This document shows, piece after piece, positions 43,619-54,941 of a DNA stretch of 64,000 nt (its first letter is position 1; the number at the start of each line of letters is the position of its first letter). The notes beneath the pieces were generated by a model. The model saw only the letters and a program-made list of their open reading frames with translations. It was not told the origin of the DNA and did no database searches. Source of the DNA: Deroplatys truncata (taxonomy: Eukaryota; Arthropoda; Insecta; Mantodea; Mantidae); contig CM060990.1 of the NCBI GenBank assembly GCA_030765065.1, forward strand, positions 278,035,341-278,099,340. Reading direction: 5' to 3'. A program made the position numbers and the translations under genes.

Positions 43619-44550
43619 TGAAGTAGAATATTTTTAGGTAGTTGGAAGATGCTTAATGTTTATATGCACCACGTATGGAAGCCAATTTGTCGCGGTCACT
43701 TCGTGGTATCTATTGCTGAGCGGCTGTTATTGTTTTATTATTTTGCATTTTGGGTACACTGTGCTCCGGCTAGCTATTATTTCTCGGTCGAGCACATCTC
43801 TTGAACAGGTGTGTAAACGGAAAGGATTTGTTACTCAAAGATAACACTGATAAAAGAATTTGTTTTTACACTTTTATTACCGTCACAATTAAGTTCACAT
43901 ATTGATTCGTGATACACGCCAAACTGAAACTGTTATATTTTCTAATATCACTATAATCACCTATTTACTGCACATTATTAATTCGCGTTTCACATTTATA
44001 ACAAACTTTAAGACACGAGAGATTCTGTAGAATTGCGACGTGTACTTTATGTATGCTTCCGTTGAACTACGCGACGTGTAACCCGCGAACGATTCTGATG
44101 AACTAACTGTGCGACGTATAACGCGTGAATGCTTCTGTTGGACTGACGAAATCTGCCTCTGACTTTAGCTTTTTATACTCCCACACCCCGATATGCCTAA
44201 AGATTATAACCGAGCTGCTATTGGTTAATAAAACGCGCCAACATTAGCGTCTATTTTTATATCTAATCAAAAAATTACGAAAACATATGCTCTAGGGAAA
44301 ATATTCCCGCTATTTCTACGAAAAGCGCGCCAATCTAACGTCATTTGTTTGTCTCTTCTAATTAATATTCAACTCACCCCCTCGCACATAGTTATCCGCT
44401 CCTATTGTCAGTTTCAGTGAGGCCGTGTAAACTTATTTCCTAACAATGCTTATAATTAACAAACATCTCAAATCAATGTCATACAATAATGCTTATTTAC
44501 ACTACAATCACTCTGGCATTTACATTATTGTGATACAAATTACTGCCACA
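43619..44550 (-). repeat. 5' LTR of the LTR retrotransposon
   Basis: 932 bp, near-identical to 35692-36623. Differences include GCTTAATG against GCTTCATG and AGACACGAG against AGACGCGAG. It would hold the element's promoter. The flank CCTA at 44551-44554 completes the target duplication. Confidence 0.95.
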
Positions 44551-45350
44551 CCTATTACGCTAAGTTATGGTTTGGAGTTAACAGTTTTAGGTGCATGGCT
44601 AAGATTGGATTAGGACAACAGGATGTAATCAGATTGGGTTAGGATCAACGTTAAGGCCGTTTAGACTATCTTAGGTTAGGCTATGATAATGCATATAGGT
44701 GTATATATGAGTAGGTGATTATTTGATGGTCTAGCTAGGTTAAGGTCCGTCTGCTTGTGGTTGCTTTACTGGATGATGGCTGGGATTGATCCAATGGCGA
44801 TGATGCTTGTTTTAGTAGTGGGTTCCTGTAAGGAAGGATTCAACTATTTCTCGCATTATTTTTGCTGACTTGAGAATAATAAGAATAAAGCACCTGGAAT
44901 GCGTTAACTATGGCACTAAGAATAATTTCTAGTGCTGGTATTAAGGCCAGATAAAATGAGAGACGCCAACTCACAAAATAAAACTCAAAATAACGCTACG
45001 TTAACCTAAAACCTCTAATTAAAACCCTCAAACAATAAACATGAATAAAATGCAAGCATTTTACTAAACACAAATATAGACTAGCTTAACCACCAGTTTT
45101 TAGGTTTTGGTTATTTTTGTTAGGTTAATGTTGGCTACATTAGGTAAGGTGCTCGGTGCGCGGTTACGGGAGACGATGGCACGACAGAATAGATGAGAGG
45201 ATGGTCTAGTTAGCTTACGTTAGAATACTCTGTGCTACGTTAGCGTAGACCTTCGTAGGATAAAGTAGATAAGGAATGGCCCAGTTTAGGTTAGAATAAA
45301 TTGCTCTCAGGTTAGGTTAGTGTCGGATACCTCAGGTTAGATAAATTCAG
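44551..45350 (-). repeat. Large TTAGG-rich complex repeat, copy B right part (inverted)
   Basis: This continues copy B after the LTR insertion: TTAGG-rich blocks (44555-44740 and about 45110-45340) around the GATGATGCTTGTTTTAGTAG segment and the conserved hairpin (about 44924-44962: CTAGTGCTGGTATTAAGGCC). The uninterrupted target is visible within the family at about 35424 (CTGGCCTATTATGCTAGGTT), confirming that the LTR element split this sequence at CCTA|TTA. Confidence 0.75.
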
Positions 45351-45654
45351 TAGGCCATGTCGCTGAAAAACTTTTTAAAGAAAAAGACTTTGGTTTAAGT
45401 CGTGCCTCGGCTTTGTAACCACCATATCTGAAGATAGATGCAAACTTAAGCGATGAGACTGAACTCGTGAATTGCGTGTTAGCAACGCTTTTCTTAAATA
45501 TAGTAAGGTATTTATTAAAATATTAGCTTTCTAACCAAACACAAACTGATTCTATATCTGTTGCCAACTGCTTTGGGGAGCAAACAAAAGCGAAGCTTGT
45601 TTTTTTGTTTACTGCAACAATGAGTATGTTTTCTGGCACTCCTCTTTAAAATAA

Positions 45655-46705
45655 ATGGGGAGAACCAAGAGCGATTTAGATCCGGTTAAGTCCATTAAGA
45701 ATTACATACGTGCTCCGAACTTAAAATTGAAGGAATCTAATAATGTTTCAGCAAGCATGACAATGTCACTGTCAATCGATGACGATACTCATAGGAATGA
45801 AAATACTTCCCTTATGGACATAGAAAATCATGAAATGGAACATCATTGCCCCATTCTTCTACAGCACCAAATGGAAAAAGATTGCGGGTTATAAATCACT
45901 CAAAGTGGCAGCAAGATGCGGTGCCATCTAATAAGCTGAACACGTGCATGTTATATGAAGTGCACAATGCATCACACACGTAGTACTTATGGCTTACCAG
46001 CTTAAAATAGGTTTGCAGCACTGAGCAACCTAGAAAAGCCAGAAAGCAAATGAGACTACTAGATACACATACAGCTAAAACTCAACCTATCTTTGTAACA
46101 GGTCTTAGGAATAACCAAGAATTTAAAAAGTAATGGACTCTAAAAAGAAATACACATTAACTACAATTAGATCAGGACATCTTGTAAAATTGATGTCAGT
46201 GGACAGCTACAAACAAATTAGAGAACATTTCTTAACAGAAAACATCAATCACTATACTTATCAATTGAAAACATAACAGTATATAGGAATGGTACTTACA
46301 GGAATGCACTACAGAGGATGTAGAATGATGAAATAATTACGCACACTAGACACACAGTCAGAAATACAGTAAATGTGTTGCATCGGCTACAAAAGAGCCT
46401 CTGGTTTTTTTTCACCTACCTAGAACCTGCTTCTAATAAAACAATATTTGACATGAAACACTTAATAATACGATAGTAACTTTCGAGCCACCACACACAA
46501 AAAGATGTTCAATCTCTGACCACTGTCAGAGGTTTGGACATACCAAGAACCACTGCAATCGTCCTTACAGATGCGTTAAATGCGAGTGCGATCATCCGAC
46601 TGCCACCTGTAAGAAAAACCTTAACACTCCGGCTACCTGTGTAAACTGTAACCAAAATCATCCTGCAAGTTATAGAGGATGTGAGACACATAAGGAACAT
46701 AAGTA
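45655..46705 (+). pseudogene. jockey ORF1 (gag-like) with CCHC knuckles
   Basis: The first 79 codons are open (MGRTKSDLDPVKSIKNYIRA...). After several lesions, three zinc knuckles can be read at about 46510-46705: CQRFGHTKNHC, RCVKCECDHPTATC and CVNCNQNHPASYRGC. This triple CCHC cluster near the C-terminus is typical of jockey ORF1 nucleocapsid-like proteins, which bind the element RNA. A minus-strand frame covering the same bases is a by-product. Confidence 0.8.
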
Positions 46706-46989
46706 GAAGATATTACCACCCCTTAGGGGGAAACGTATTCCAACAGCTAACACACCACCAGTTCAGGCGCGTATCACAACACAAAGTCCTACTACATAAT
46801 GGAAGACTTATGCAGAGATGACAAAAGACAACAAATTCAAATAAGGAAACCACACAACTGCTCTCTGCTATAGAACAGATGTTCACGAGGTTTGAAAAAA
46901 CAGTGGAAAAATTATGGACAAAATGGATAGAATGTTCGACCTGATCAAGACCATTGCCAGCATAAAACAAAATACCTAAGGCTCTAAAA

Positions 46990-47613
46990 GACTCATCATG
47001 GAATGCAAACGGCTTGTCTGAACGCAGACAAGAACTAGAAATGCTCTTAAAACAGAAAATACAGACATCATGCTTATTTCTGAAACTAGATTTACGAACA
47101 AAAACTATTTAAGAATGCCAGAATATGTAACACACACTAGAAACCACTCTTTAGCAAAACTCATGGATGAACTGTCGTTATAAGGAATTCAATTGTTCAT
47201 CATGAAACTTCAGCACGATCGACCTCCTGCAAGGCACAAGCATAAATGTGAGCACACCACAAGGTCCCCTAATTATTTCATCCATCTATTGTCCTCCTTG
47301 ACATCATATAGACAAAGTAGTATTTGAAGCCTTTTTCGAAACACTAGGAACAAAGTTCATTGCAGGAGGTGACTGGAATGCAGAGTACTTTTTGGGGATC
47401 TCGATTAACTCCCACCAGAGACCGACAACTCACTTTTGTAATGTCAAACGATGACATACAGTTTATAAACTGGAAAGCCAACGTACTGGCCATAGCATAC
47501 ACATAAAATACTGGACCTAATCGGCTTCTTTATAACAAAGGGGATTTCACCTAACTACCTGTCAATTGTCATGCTTTGACTTGTCTTCTGATCATTCTCC
47601 TGTAATAATGACA
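46990..47613 (+). pseudogene. jockey ORF2 endonuclease remnant
   Basis: The start reads WNANGLSERRQELEMLL, the usual N-terminal endonuclease block; a PLIISSIYCPP-like and a GGDWNAE-like segment follow in shifted frames; SSDHSPVIMT, the terminal active-site His block, ends just before TTAA. The piggyBac element is inserted immediately after it. Many frameshifts. Confidence 0.7.
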
Positions 47614-47974
47614 TTAACCGTCCATCAGGCGCGCGCTTTGGTAGAACACCGATGATCGCGAGAGGCCTAGTAGACCCGCGCTATATTTTTGTTGTTATTG
47701 CTTGTATTTATTTTTTCTTTCATTTTCCTTCTTTTTCTATGTTTAGCTTTATTTACGTTAAGTATACATGGCTTTTATTAGTAGGTATCATCTGACAAGC
47801 TAAAATATGAGTACATATACATTATAAATTGTGTTACAATAAGTGTAAAGAAATATATTGCCATTTTCAGGTATACATACAAATTGTAATTTCAAATGTT
47901 CAGTTGCTCAAAATCATTTACTACCTCTCCCGTGTTTTCCCCGACTAAGCAACTATCGCAAATAATTTTAGCAT

Positions 47975-49330
47975 GTTTGCTCAAATAGAGGGAGTGTTGC
48001 ATTTCCCACATGCATATTTAGTTTTGCAGTTCCTTTTGTCTTTGTTGCAGGGTTCAAGTCATTTCCTTTTCAATGTGGATAGCGGTATATTTGGCAAGCC
48101 ATTTGCCACGGATTCTTCCGATTTATATTTTGCCATAAGACCTTTCAAATCACTGGGTAGATTTGATACGGTTCCCTCCTTTGTAAAGTGTTGCGACAGT
48201 AAAGCTTTCAAATGCTCCTGCCTTGGGTAATATTTATTTTGGTTTCCAAGGAAGATAACCCTAGAATTAATACCTGCAATTTTCAAGATATGATAAAAAA
48301 ATTACCATGAGCCACCTTCTTGTTGTTATGGCTGCTTTGTATGTAACACCCAGATTATCTAATACATCAACTCCAGATTTAGTGCCGTTGTAATGCAGGA
48401 TTATTTCAGGCCTTTTCTCAGCACCTTCTGATAACTGTTCGGACGAAACATGTAGACTTGAGAGCAAAACTACCCTTTTTTGGAATATATGAAACAAGTG
48501 TTAGATTTATTGTGAAGCCAAATACAATTTCGTTGTTGACTGCAACCTTTTGGAGAAGTTAAATTAGTTGGTAATGTTTTTCTGTTTTTGGTTCGCACTG
48601 TAGCGACGAAAGAAAGTTCTTTTGCGCAATTCATTGACGAGCGATACACTAGTAAGCCAATTATCTGCAGTAACGTTTCATTCAGTGCCAGAGATTGGTT
48701 CAGTTAGTCTCAGCACTACAGCCTCTGCTGAATTAGTCTGCAAATATGGTCCGTCCGGCTGCTGTCCACAATAAATCTCATATTAGTGGTATAAAGCAGT
48801 TTTGCATCACTCAGAATATTTTTATGCCATACCTGTTTGGCTTGAATGATATATATGTTGTCTAAAATCACATCGACCACGAAATGCCTGTAACTGTTCG
48901 TCGACAGTGAAATTTTGTCCAAGAAAATAATGCTTCTGACAGTTGTTCAGAAATAACGTAAACATTTCTCTAACTGCAGAAAATTTATCCAATCTTCGTC
49001 GCTCCAGTCTTGAGCTTTTGTCAGCAAAGCGAATTCAGCGTATTAGAAAAGTGAATCGCTTTTTCGATACAGCCATTCGAAATAGAGGCATTCCAAGATA
49101 ATCGATTCTCCAAAAATCATGAATATTCTGTCGTTTACCACGCAAAATTCCTGTCAGGTACAATAAGCCTAGGAATACTTTTAATTCTATTGCATCTGTA
49201 GGACTGCTGTCTCTTTCACGATCAAATTTGTGCTGCACACTGGTGATATAAGTATGTGAGCGTTCAACAATCAAATTATATCTTCGGTAAGAAAAGGTTC
49301 CAACAATCAATTTCCGTTTTCGCATTTTTG
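47975..49330 (-). pseudogene. piggyBac transposase, broken
   Basis: From high to low coordinates: 49325-49035 reads ELKVFLGLLYLTGI and MPLFRMAVSKKRFTFLIR; about 48920-48885 reads NFTVDEQLQ with the first catalytic Asp; 48922-48716 reads ILSDAKLLYTTNMRFIVD; 48497-48267 reads SGVDVLDNLGV and TRRWLMVIF, matching the GGVD region with a late catalytic Asp; 48286-48059 and on to about 47975 lead to a Cys-rich end (CNKDKRNCKTKYACGKC), the usual C-terminal zinc domain. Several stops and frameshifts separate the pieces. The N-terminal part lies beyond the hAT insertion. Confidence 0.88.
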
Positions 49331-49457
49331 GCAGCTACTACACCAGGAAGTTTGGTCAATATATTGTGAGCCCTTGTCTATGTTATTTACCAAGGTGGTT
49401 TTTTTTTTTTTTTCATTTTGTTCCATCTCTTCCTGTAAATAATCACAGAATGTAGTC

Positions 49458-49459
<2 letters not shown>

Positions 49460-49488
<29 letters not shown>

Positions 49489-49489
49489 T
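49460..49489. repeat. (AAT)n microsatellite
   Basis: About ten AAT units within the piggyBac element, just outside the hAT target site. Confidence 0.85.
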
Positions 49490-49501
49490 TACTGTGATAA
49501 G

Positions 49502-51747
49502 TAGGGCTAGGATTTTTATGATAGGGCATATATTTTTTGGTAGGACTGACATGCTCCTTAAATACATATAAATGCTTCTTATGAAACAGCGAAATGAATT
49601 AACCTAGTTTGTTAGGTCATATTTTTGCATATATGGCCATTTCTCTCTGATAGAGCATATTTTAGTAAGTAAATGGTCATATTCGTCATATTTTCACTCT
49701 TTCAAGAAGAAAAGAACTTTCTCATGCAATTTATTTATTCCGTGTTACATTTCCCAGAATTGCGCACCTCATTTTGTTTCCTGGAAAATGGCAAGTATCT
49801 ACATTCCTTCACTGTTTCCTTTGAATTCACAATATGGACTTCACCCTTACGCATCAGTGAGTTTGTGTAAGCTATTGTTACTCTATGAACAGGTATCTGA
49901 TTAAGTCATTCTGGACTCTGGACTGCAGACAAGTGTCTAATTCACTCATTGTGTTATTCAGTCTTATTGAAGTCGTAAGCGTGTGCAGTACAGTTCAGAA
50001 AAAATGCCTAAAGTGAAGCAAAATGTTCAAGTAAAACTAAAAAGGTTTGTGTCTCAATATGGTGAGAAAGTATTTTCAAGTGATGGTAAAATACTCTATT
50101 GTAAACTGTGTGACGTAAGAGTAACTGCGGAGAAGTCATTTAATGTTCAGCAGCATGTGGCAACACAAACGTGGAGTACAACGGATTGAAAATGAAAAAA
50201 CACTACAGCAAATGCTCCTAGGGGAATCCCGCCAGTCTTATTCACCATTCTGCTAAGAACTTTGTACAGCTTTCCTTTGTGCTGATATTCCCTTAAGTAA
50301 ACTAAACCATCCTAAATTTCGTGAATTCTTAGAAAAATACACAGGCAAACCTCTTCCTGATTTTTCTACATTAAGAAAGAACTTTGTCAGCCGAAGCTAC
50401 GAAAAAACAATACAACAAATCAGACAACAGCTCGTCAATAAAAAAAATTGGGTATCAATTGATGAAACTACAGACTCTATGGGAAGATATACTGCAAATG
50501 TCATTGTGGGAACTTTGAAAGAAAATGGTCCAGGCGAAAAGTTTCTAATAAACTGTGAACATTTAGAAAAAGTAAATTTTTCCACCATTTCTAAGTTGTT
50601 CGACATATCTATGGGTGCCATATGGCCCGAAGGTGTTAAGCATGGCAATGTACTTCTCTTCGTAACGGATGCTGCACCTTATATGGTGAAAGCTGCCGAT
50701 TCTCTAAAAGCGTTTGTACAGTAAAATGGTGCATGTGACTTGTTTAGCTCACGCCTTGCACCGAATTGCAGAGGAGATTCGTAGTAAATTCAGTGACGTT
50801 GACAAATTTATTGGATGTGTCAAAAAGATATTTTTGAAAGCCCCTTGACGTGTTGTAGCATTTAAGTTGTTAGCTCCAGACATTCCCTTGCCACCATCTC
50901 CCATTTTGACAAGATGGGGTCCTGGGTTGCTGCCAGAACTTCAACGTTGTGAAAAGCAACATTGATTCATTCGATAGCAATAAAGCTACTTCAATCGGAC
51001 TAGCTCAAGAATTAATGTCTAATGGTGAAATTTCAGGCAAACTTTCATACATAAAATCAAATTTTGGATTTATTCCAGCTGTCATAACTGCTTTGGAGGG
51101 CTCAGAAGTGCCACTGGTGAAGCAGATAGAACAAGTGAAAAAAGTTGTGAATAAATTAGAGGGTGTTTGTGGTAAAGTGGGAAAAGAAGTGTCAAAGAAA
51201 ATGGAAAAGGTGTTAGAAAAAAACGAAATGTGTTCCATTTCAATGATTTTGTTGGGTGAAAAGTTCTCTCTTAATCATTCAGATTTAGATTCAAATGATA
51301 TTGTTCATTTTAAATATGCTCCTCTTGTGTCAGCTGAAGTAGAAAGGAGCTTTTCGAAGTACAAGGCTTTATTGGCTTACAATAGGAAATCTCTTTCATT
51401 TGAAAATTTACACAAGGTATTCATTGTGTATTGCAACTCAGAGCTTATATGAAGTAGAATGAGGATGTAAAAAAGCACATAGGTTCCTATAATGTTAATA
51501 AAAATCATACTGGAATGTCCAATTGCATAGTTTAGCTTGCTTCTCATGTGCATTTTATTCTCAAATAAATAGTTCATTATCAAAATTGACTTACTAATTT
51601 ATTTTACAGTAGAAATTTTACCTCATTTTAATATTGTTAGGTCATATTTATTATGTTATTGTGCATATTTTGGTAAATGTTTGGTATAACAGCATATTCT
51701 TTTGTGCATATTATGGTGATTTTTAGGTCATAAATATCCTAGCCCTA
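49502..51747 (+). mobile_element. hAT-type element with an 8-bp target duplication
   Basis: The ends are TAGGGCTAGGATTTTTATGA and the complement of the right end, TAGGGCTAGGATATTTATGA. GTGATAAG flanks both sides (49494-49501 and 51748-51755), the 8-bp duplication typical of hAT. The length is 2246 bp. A transposase-like gene on the plus strand is broken by a few lesions. It is the youngest layer in the jockey/piggyBac/hAT nest. Confidence 0.95.
50004..51452 (+). pseudogene. hAT transposase, broken
   Basis: The N-terminal part (50004-50189) has a BED-like zinc site (YCKLCDVRV followed by a His-rich segment, QQHVATQT), after which the frame shifts. The core (50479-50724) contains SIDETTDS just upstream in the same frame and VLLFVTDAAPYM; a frame change at about 50722 leads into CLAHALHRIAEEI, typical of the hAT Cys-x2-His block. 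The C-terminal part (50949-51452) contains the dimerisation region, VSAEVERSFSKYKALLA and FENLHKVFIVYCN. The family resembles CGGBP1-associated hAT transposases. Lesions near 50170, 50722 and 50850 inactivate it. Confidence 0.88.
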
Positions 51748-52289
51748 GTGATAAGCATATGATGTTATAAAATACATGTTATCCCACAACCTTCTTTCAT
51801 GGTCATCTTCATGATCAGTTTCAGAATCTAAAGATCTCGTTTCGAGTTTATCTTCAAAATCAGAATCACCTGATTCATATAAGTTGTCATCCACGGGAAG
51901 GCATCATCATCACAAAGCAGACTCTTCTTCCAAATCCTTCGGATTTTGTAGATCTACCTTTTACTCGTGTTCATGACGAAGCAGCAACAGATCCTTGCAA
52001 TGGCAAAGCAATATTGCACAACTAATGATGAAAAAATCTGTCAGCAATATGCAACGAGATCAGGCGCGCGGGGTCTGGTTGACCTGTGCGACACGTAACT
52101 GCTGATTAGTCATTCTTTCGGCCAAACAAATAAACAAATAAGGTTGCTGCAGCAAACAATCCAGCAAGGTGTAATGTTAGATGTCCTAGTCAGGCAATTT
52201 CATAGGTGCGTTCGTTCGAAAATTATAAAATTTAAATATTGCCAGGGGTCTCTCAGGCCCCTAGCGACCAACGGAGGGTTAAGCACCAG

Positions 52290-53960
52290 TATAACTATGA
52301 AACAAACACCACTCATTCATTCTATACAACCGATTAACAAACTGCTAATCACTTTCAAGAAATCACAGAGCAACGCATAAACTTAAACATTAGCCTTAAA
52401 ACATCTGAAGAAATAAAACACATTGCCAGCCTTACCATGGTAATTCATTCCGCTGTATGGAAGGACATTCCAGCACTGAACCACAATTCCTAATCTGTTA
52501 ATAAATATCCCCGAACTCTTCGCGAAAAAACTAAAACGTCGAAAACTGGCAAAACAGAAGATATCCTAAAGATGAAATTTATTCAACAGAACTTCACAAG
52601 AGTTTATTTCAATCCTTTCCTTCCAACATTAAAAAAGATGAGGAGATGCATGAATATCTCCACACTCCTTTTTAAATGTCATTCCAATTACAACTATATC
52701 ATACACGGAGACAATAACAGTTATAAATCCGTTACATGAAAAGAAGCCCCAGAATGTGATCTCATCACTGGACGAATAATCCAGGAGTTACCATTCAATG
52801 CAGTAATACTGATTACCTTTATTTTTAATGCTATACTAAGAACTGGTTACTTCCCCAGAGTTAAGAAAATGGAAAACAATACACATACTAAAACCTCCAA
52901 ATGAAATAAAATCTAACCGGTAAATTAGCTTGCATCTAAAACTCTCTAAATTATATGAGAAATTACTTCTGATTAAATTAAAACCTCATTTGTCTTCATT
53001 CATTTCCAGTTTCCAATTTGGATTCAAACCACAACAGTCCACAATTGAATACATGGAAGAACTGAGGTCATCAACCGCGTATTTCAAGAACGACGGTACT
53101 GTTCAGGCGTATTTCCCGTTGTGCATTTGATAAGGTTTGGTATACCGGAAGATGTTAAAGATTAAGAAATCCTTGTCACATCATTTCTATATATGACTAC
53201 AATCTTACTCAGGAAAAATATACTTTCAAGTAGAATTCCAAAAAAAAAAAAAAAAAAAAAAATTACAGCGCATTTTCCTATATAGTCGTGCATACCACAA
53301 AGTAGTGCCCTAGGATCAATTCTATATATCTTGTACACTGCAGGCCTACTAACAAACCCAAACACGGCCTTAGCAACGTTTACAAATGACAGCTATTCTT
53401 TCAGTTGATCCAAATATGACCAAAATACTGCTTCCCAAATTGTACAAGATCATCTGTTTAATGTAGAAATCAGGCTTAAAAATTGAAGAGATAAAAGTCA
53501 AAGGTCACCATATAACGTTTACACTCAGAAAAACCTTCTGTCAGCCTGTTACTCTGGATAATCAGACAATTCCAGAAACGCAAGACGTGAAGTATCTGAG
53601 TATGTACCTTGATCGACGGCTTGCCTGAAAAAAAACCACATATGGACTAAACGTAAACAATTAAATTAAAACACACAAAATACACTGGCTTCTTGGACCT
53701 AACTATCAGTGGCAAGCAAACTAACCATCTATAAAACTATCCTTGAACCAGTATGGACATATGCAATTCAGTTATGGGGTACAGCAAGCAACACAAACAC
53801 TGAGATACTAGAATGCTTTAATCAAAAACTCTCAAACATTGTTAATATTCCCTAGTACATCAGAAATAAATACATTTACCACGATTTACAAATTCCAACA
53901 GTCAAACAGGAAATCACAGCACATAGTACCTCCTACCAGAAACGTCTCAGACGTAATCAC
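52290..53960 (+). pseudogene. jockey ORF2 reverse transcriptase remnant
   Basis: The sequence resumes after the piggyBac. Readable RT blocks are about 52870-53130 (HILKPPNEIKSNR, SLHLKLSKLYEKLLL, FQFGFKPQQSTIEYM), about 53290-53400 (the QG-LG block reading IPQSSALGSILYILYTAGL, and LATFTND in place of the catalytic FADD) and about 53700-53960 (KLTIYKTILEPVWTYAIQLWGTAS). Stops and an A-run at 53239-53262 interrupt it. The loss of both active-site Asp residues confirms that it is dead. Confidence 0.8.
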
Positions 53961-54236
53961 AATACACTGGTGATAAATTTACCAAACAGCACCAATCAAA
54001 CAACCAAACAACCAACCAACCAAGCGACTACAGAGGAGCCAGGTTTACAAATTGCTTTACAGATTTTGACAATTATAAGCAAATATATAAGCCCATGGCC
54101 ATAGCTTGTAAAAATAACTTGCAACGTTATCATTTTACTTATTGTTCAATTACTGAACAGATTACAACTTTGCAGATATGTTAAAATAAAACAACAGACC
54201 ATAGAAATAGGGGTGGGGCAATCTTTCAGCAATCAA

Positions 54237-54894
54237 ATCATAGCTGCTACATAGCAAATGTCAAAAGAGGCGGAAGCAGACATTTTACCTCTTTTGCGCA
54301 TGTGCAAGGTCTCCAAAAATGCGTATAAAATGGCCGCTTTGATCCGTTTTCCTCATAGCTGTATCTCTATCTCGTCTGGGCATCAAAACTATTCCTCAAA
54401 GACTCAATGCTTAAGCGATCTACTTGAAATCTATACTACAAATTGAAAATGCAAGGTAGGTATTTTATTTTTAAATAATGCTTAAAACAAATACATAACT
54501 GTGACAGCATATAGTGTCTTTCTGAAGTGAAATACTTTAATTCTAATTTCACCCCCAAAAACAAACAAATCAACCAAAAAGAACGTTGCCCTTACAATAA
54601 AAACTCTGATAAATTATAAAAGTGTTAATTGAAGCGACGTCTCGCTATAGGAAAAAAGCAAATACGAATGCATTTTCTCCTTATATTTGAGACAGGTATA
54701 TTTTCCTAAAGAAAGGGATCTAAATGGTCATTCCAGTGCTATAATGAGTAGTGAAATATTGTCTTTAATCCGCGTTACATATTCCAAGCTTATTTATTTT
54801 TGTTTAAGCAAATTACATGCATTTCTTAAATGCTTTCACACGCTCTTTAAAGCTAATATACAGCAACTACTTTAATGAACAAAATATATTCAGG

Positions 54895-54895
<1 letters not shown>
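54237..54895 (+). pseudogene. Second, eroded copy of the OB-fold-like gene with its promoter
   Basis: TGCGCATGTGCA (54295-54306), TATAAAA (54324-54330), an initiator-like TCATAG 29 bp on (54353) and ATGCAAGGTAGGT (54449), a splice-donor-like context, repeat the layout seen at 28979-29221. Downstream, near 54690, the plus strand reads QVYFPKERD followed by an IMSSEIL stretch, which parallels QVFLPKR and the following part of the gene at 29810. The upstream half of the domain is too eroded to read in one frame. Interpretation as a diverged second copy is inference. Confidence 0.4.

Positions 54896-54898
<3 letters not shown>

Positions 54899-54938
<40 letters not shown>
54899..54938. repeat. 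(AT)n microsatellite
   Basis: About twenty uninterrupted AT units directly left of the Tc1-like element, providing many TA targets. Confidence 0.9.

Positions 54939-54941
<3 letters not shown>

Larger units (their letters stand above)
35692..44550 (-). mobile_element. LTR retrotransposon (probably Ty3/Gypsy), interrupted by a LINE
   Basis: Two 932-bp LTRs flank an internal region on the minus strand. The primer binding site next to the 5' LTR (plus 43598-43615) reads TGGCGCCCAACGTGGGGC on the minus strand and fits a tRNA-Lys 3' end. A gag-like gene (about 43183-41390) follows. An R1-type LINE (about 37450-41390, plus strand) then interrupts the element. Beyond it, about 37340-37465 reads a short minus-strand frame ending FHIEMLKPYNNEDKDE, possibly the C-terminus of pol. 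Nearly all of pol (protease, RT, RNase H, integrase core) is missing. The 4-bp duplication CCTA and LTR identity indicate a fairly recent insertion. Confidence 0.9.
47614..52282 (-). mobile_element. piggyBac-type element with TTAA ends, carrying a hAT
   Basis: TTAA occurs at both edges (47614-47617 and 52279-52282), interrupting jockey sequence. The end sequences CCGTCCATCAGGCGCGC and the complement of the right end, CCCTCCGTTGGTCGC, form an imperfect inverted repeat. The minus strand carries a broken piggyBac transposase. A hAT element sits inside at 49502-51747. The sequences between 51756 and 52140 read an acidic segment on the minus strand, consistent with the transposase N-terminus. Confidence 0.88.
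45351..54070 (+). mobile_element. jockey-type LINE, decayed, split by piggyBac
   Basis: The ORF1 start is near 45655, zinc knuckles lie at about 46510-46710, the endonuclease at about 46990-47610, and the RT at about 52290-53960 after a 4.7-kb piggyBac insertion. The catalytic RT block reads LATFTND where FADD is expected, and there are many stops and frameshifts, so the copy is long dead. An A-run (53239-53262) lies inside the RT. The 3' end is near 54070 after CCAA-type repeats (about 54000-54025). The 5' boundary is uncertain between about 45350 and 45650. Confidence 0.8.
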
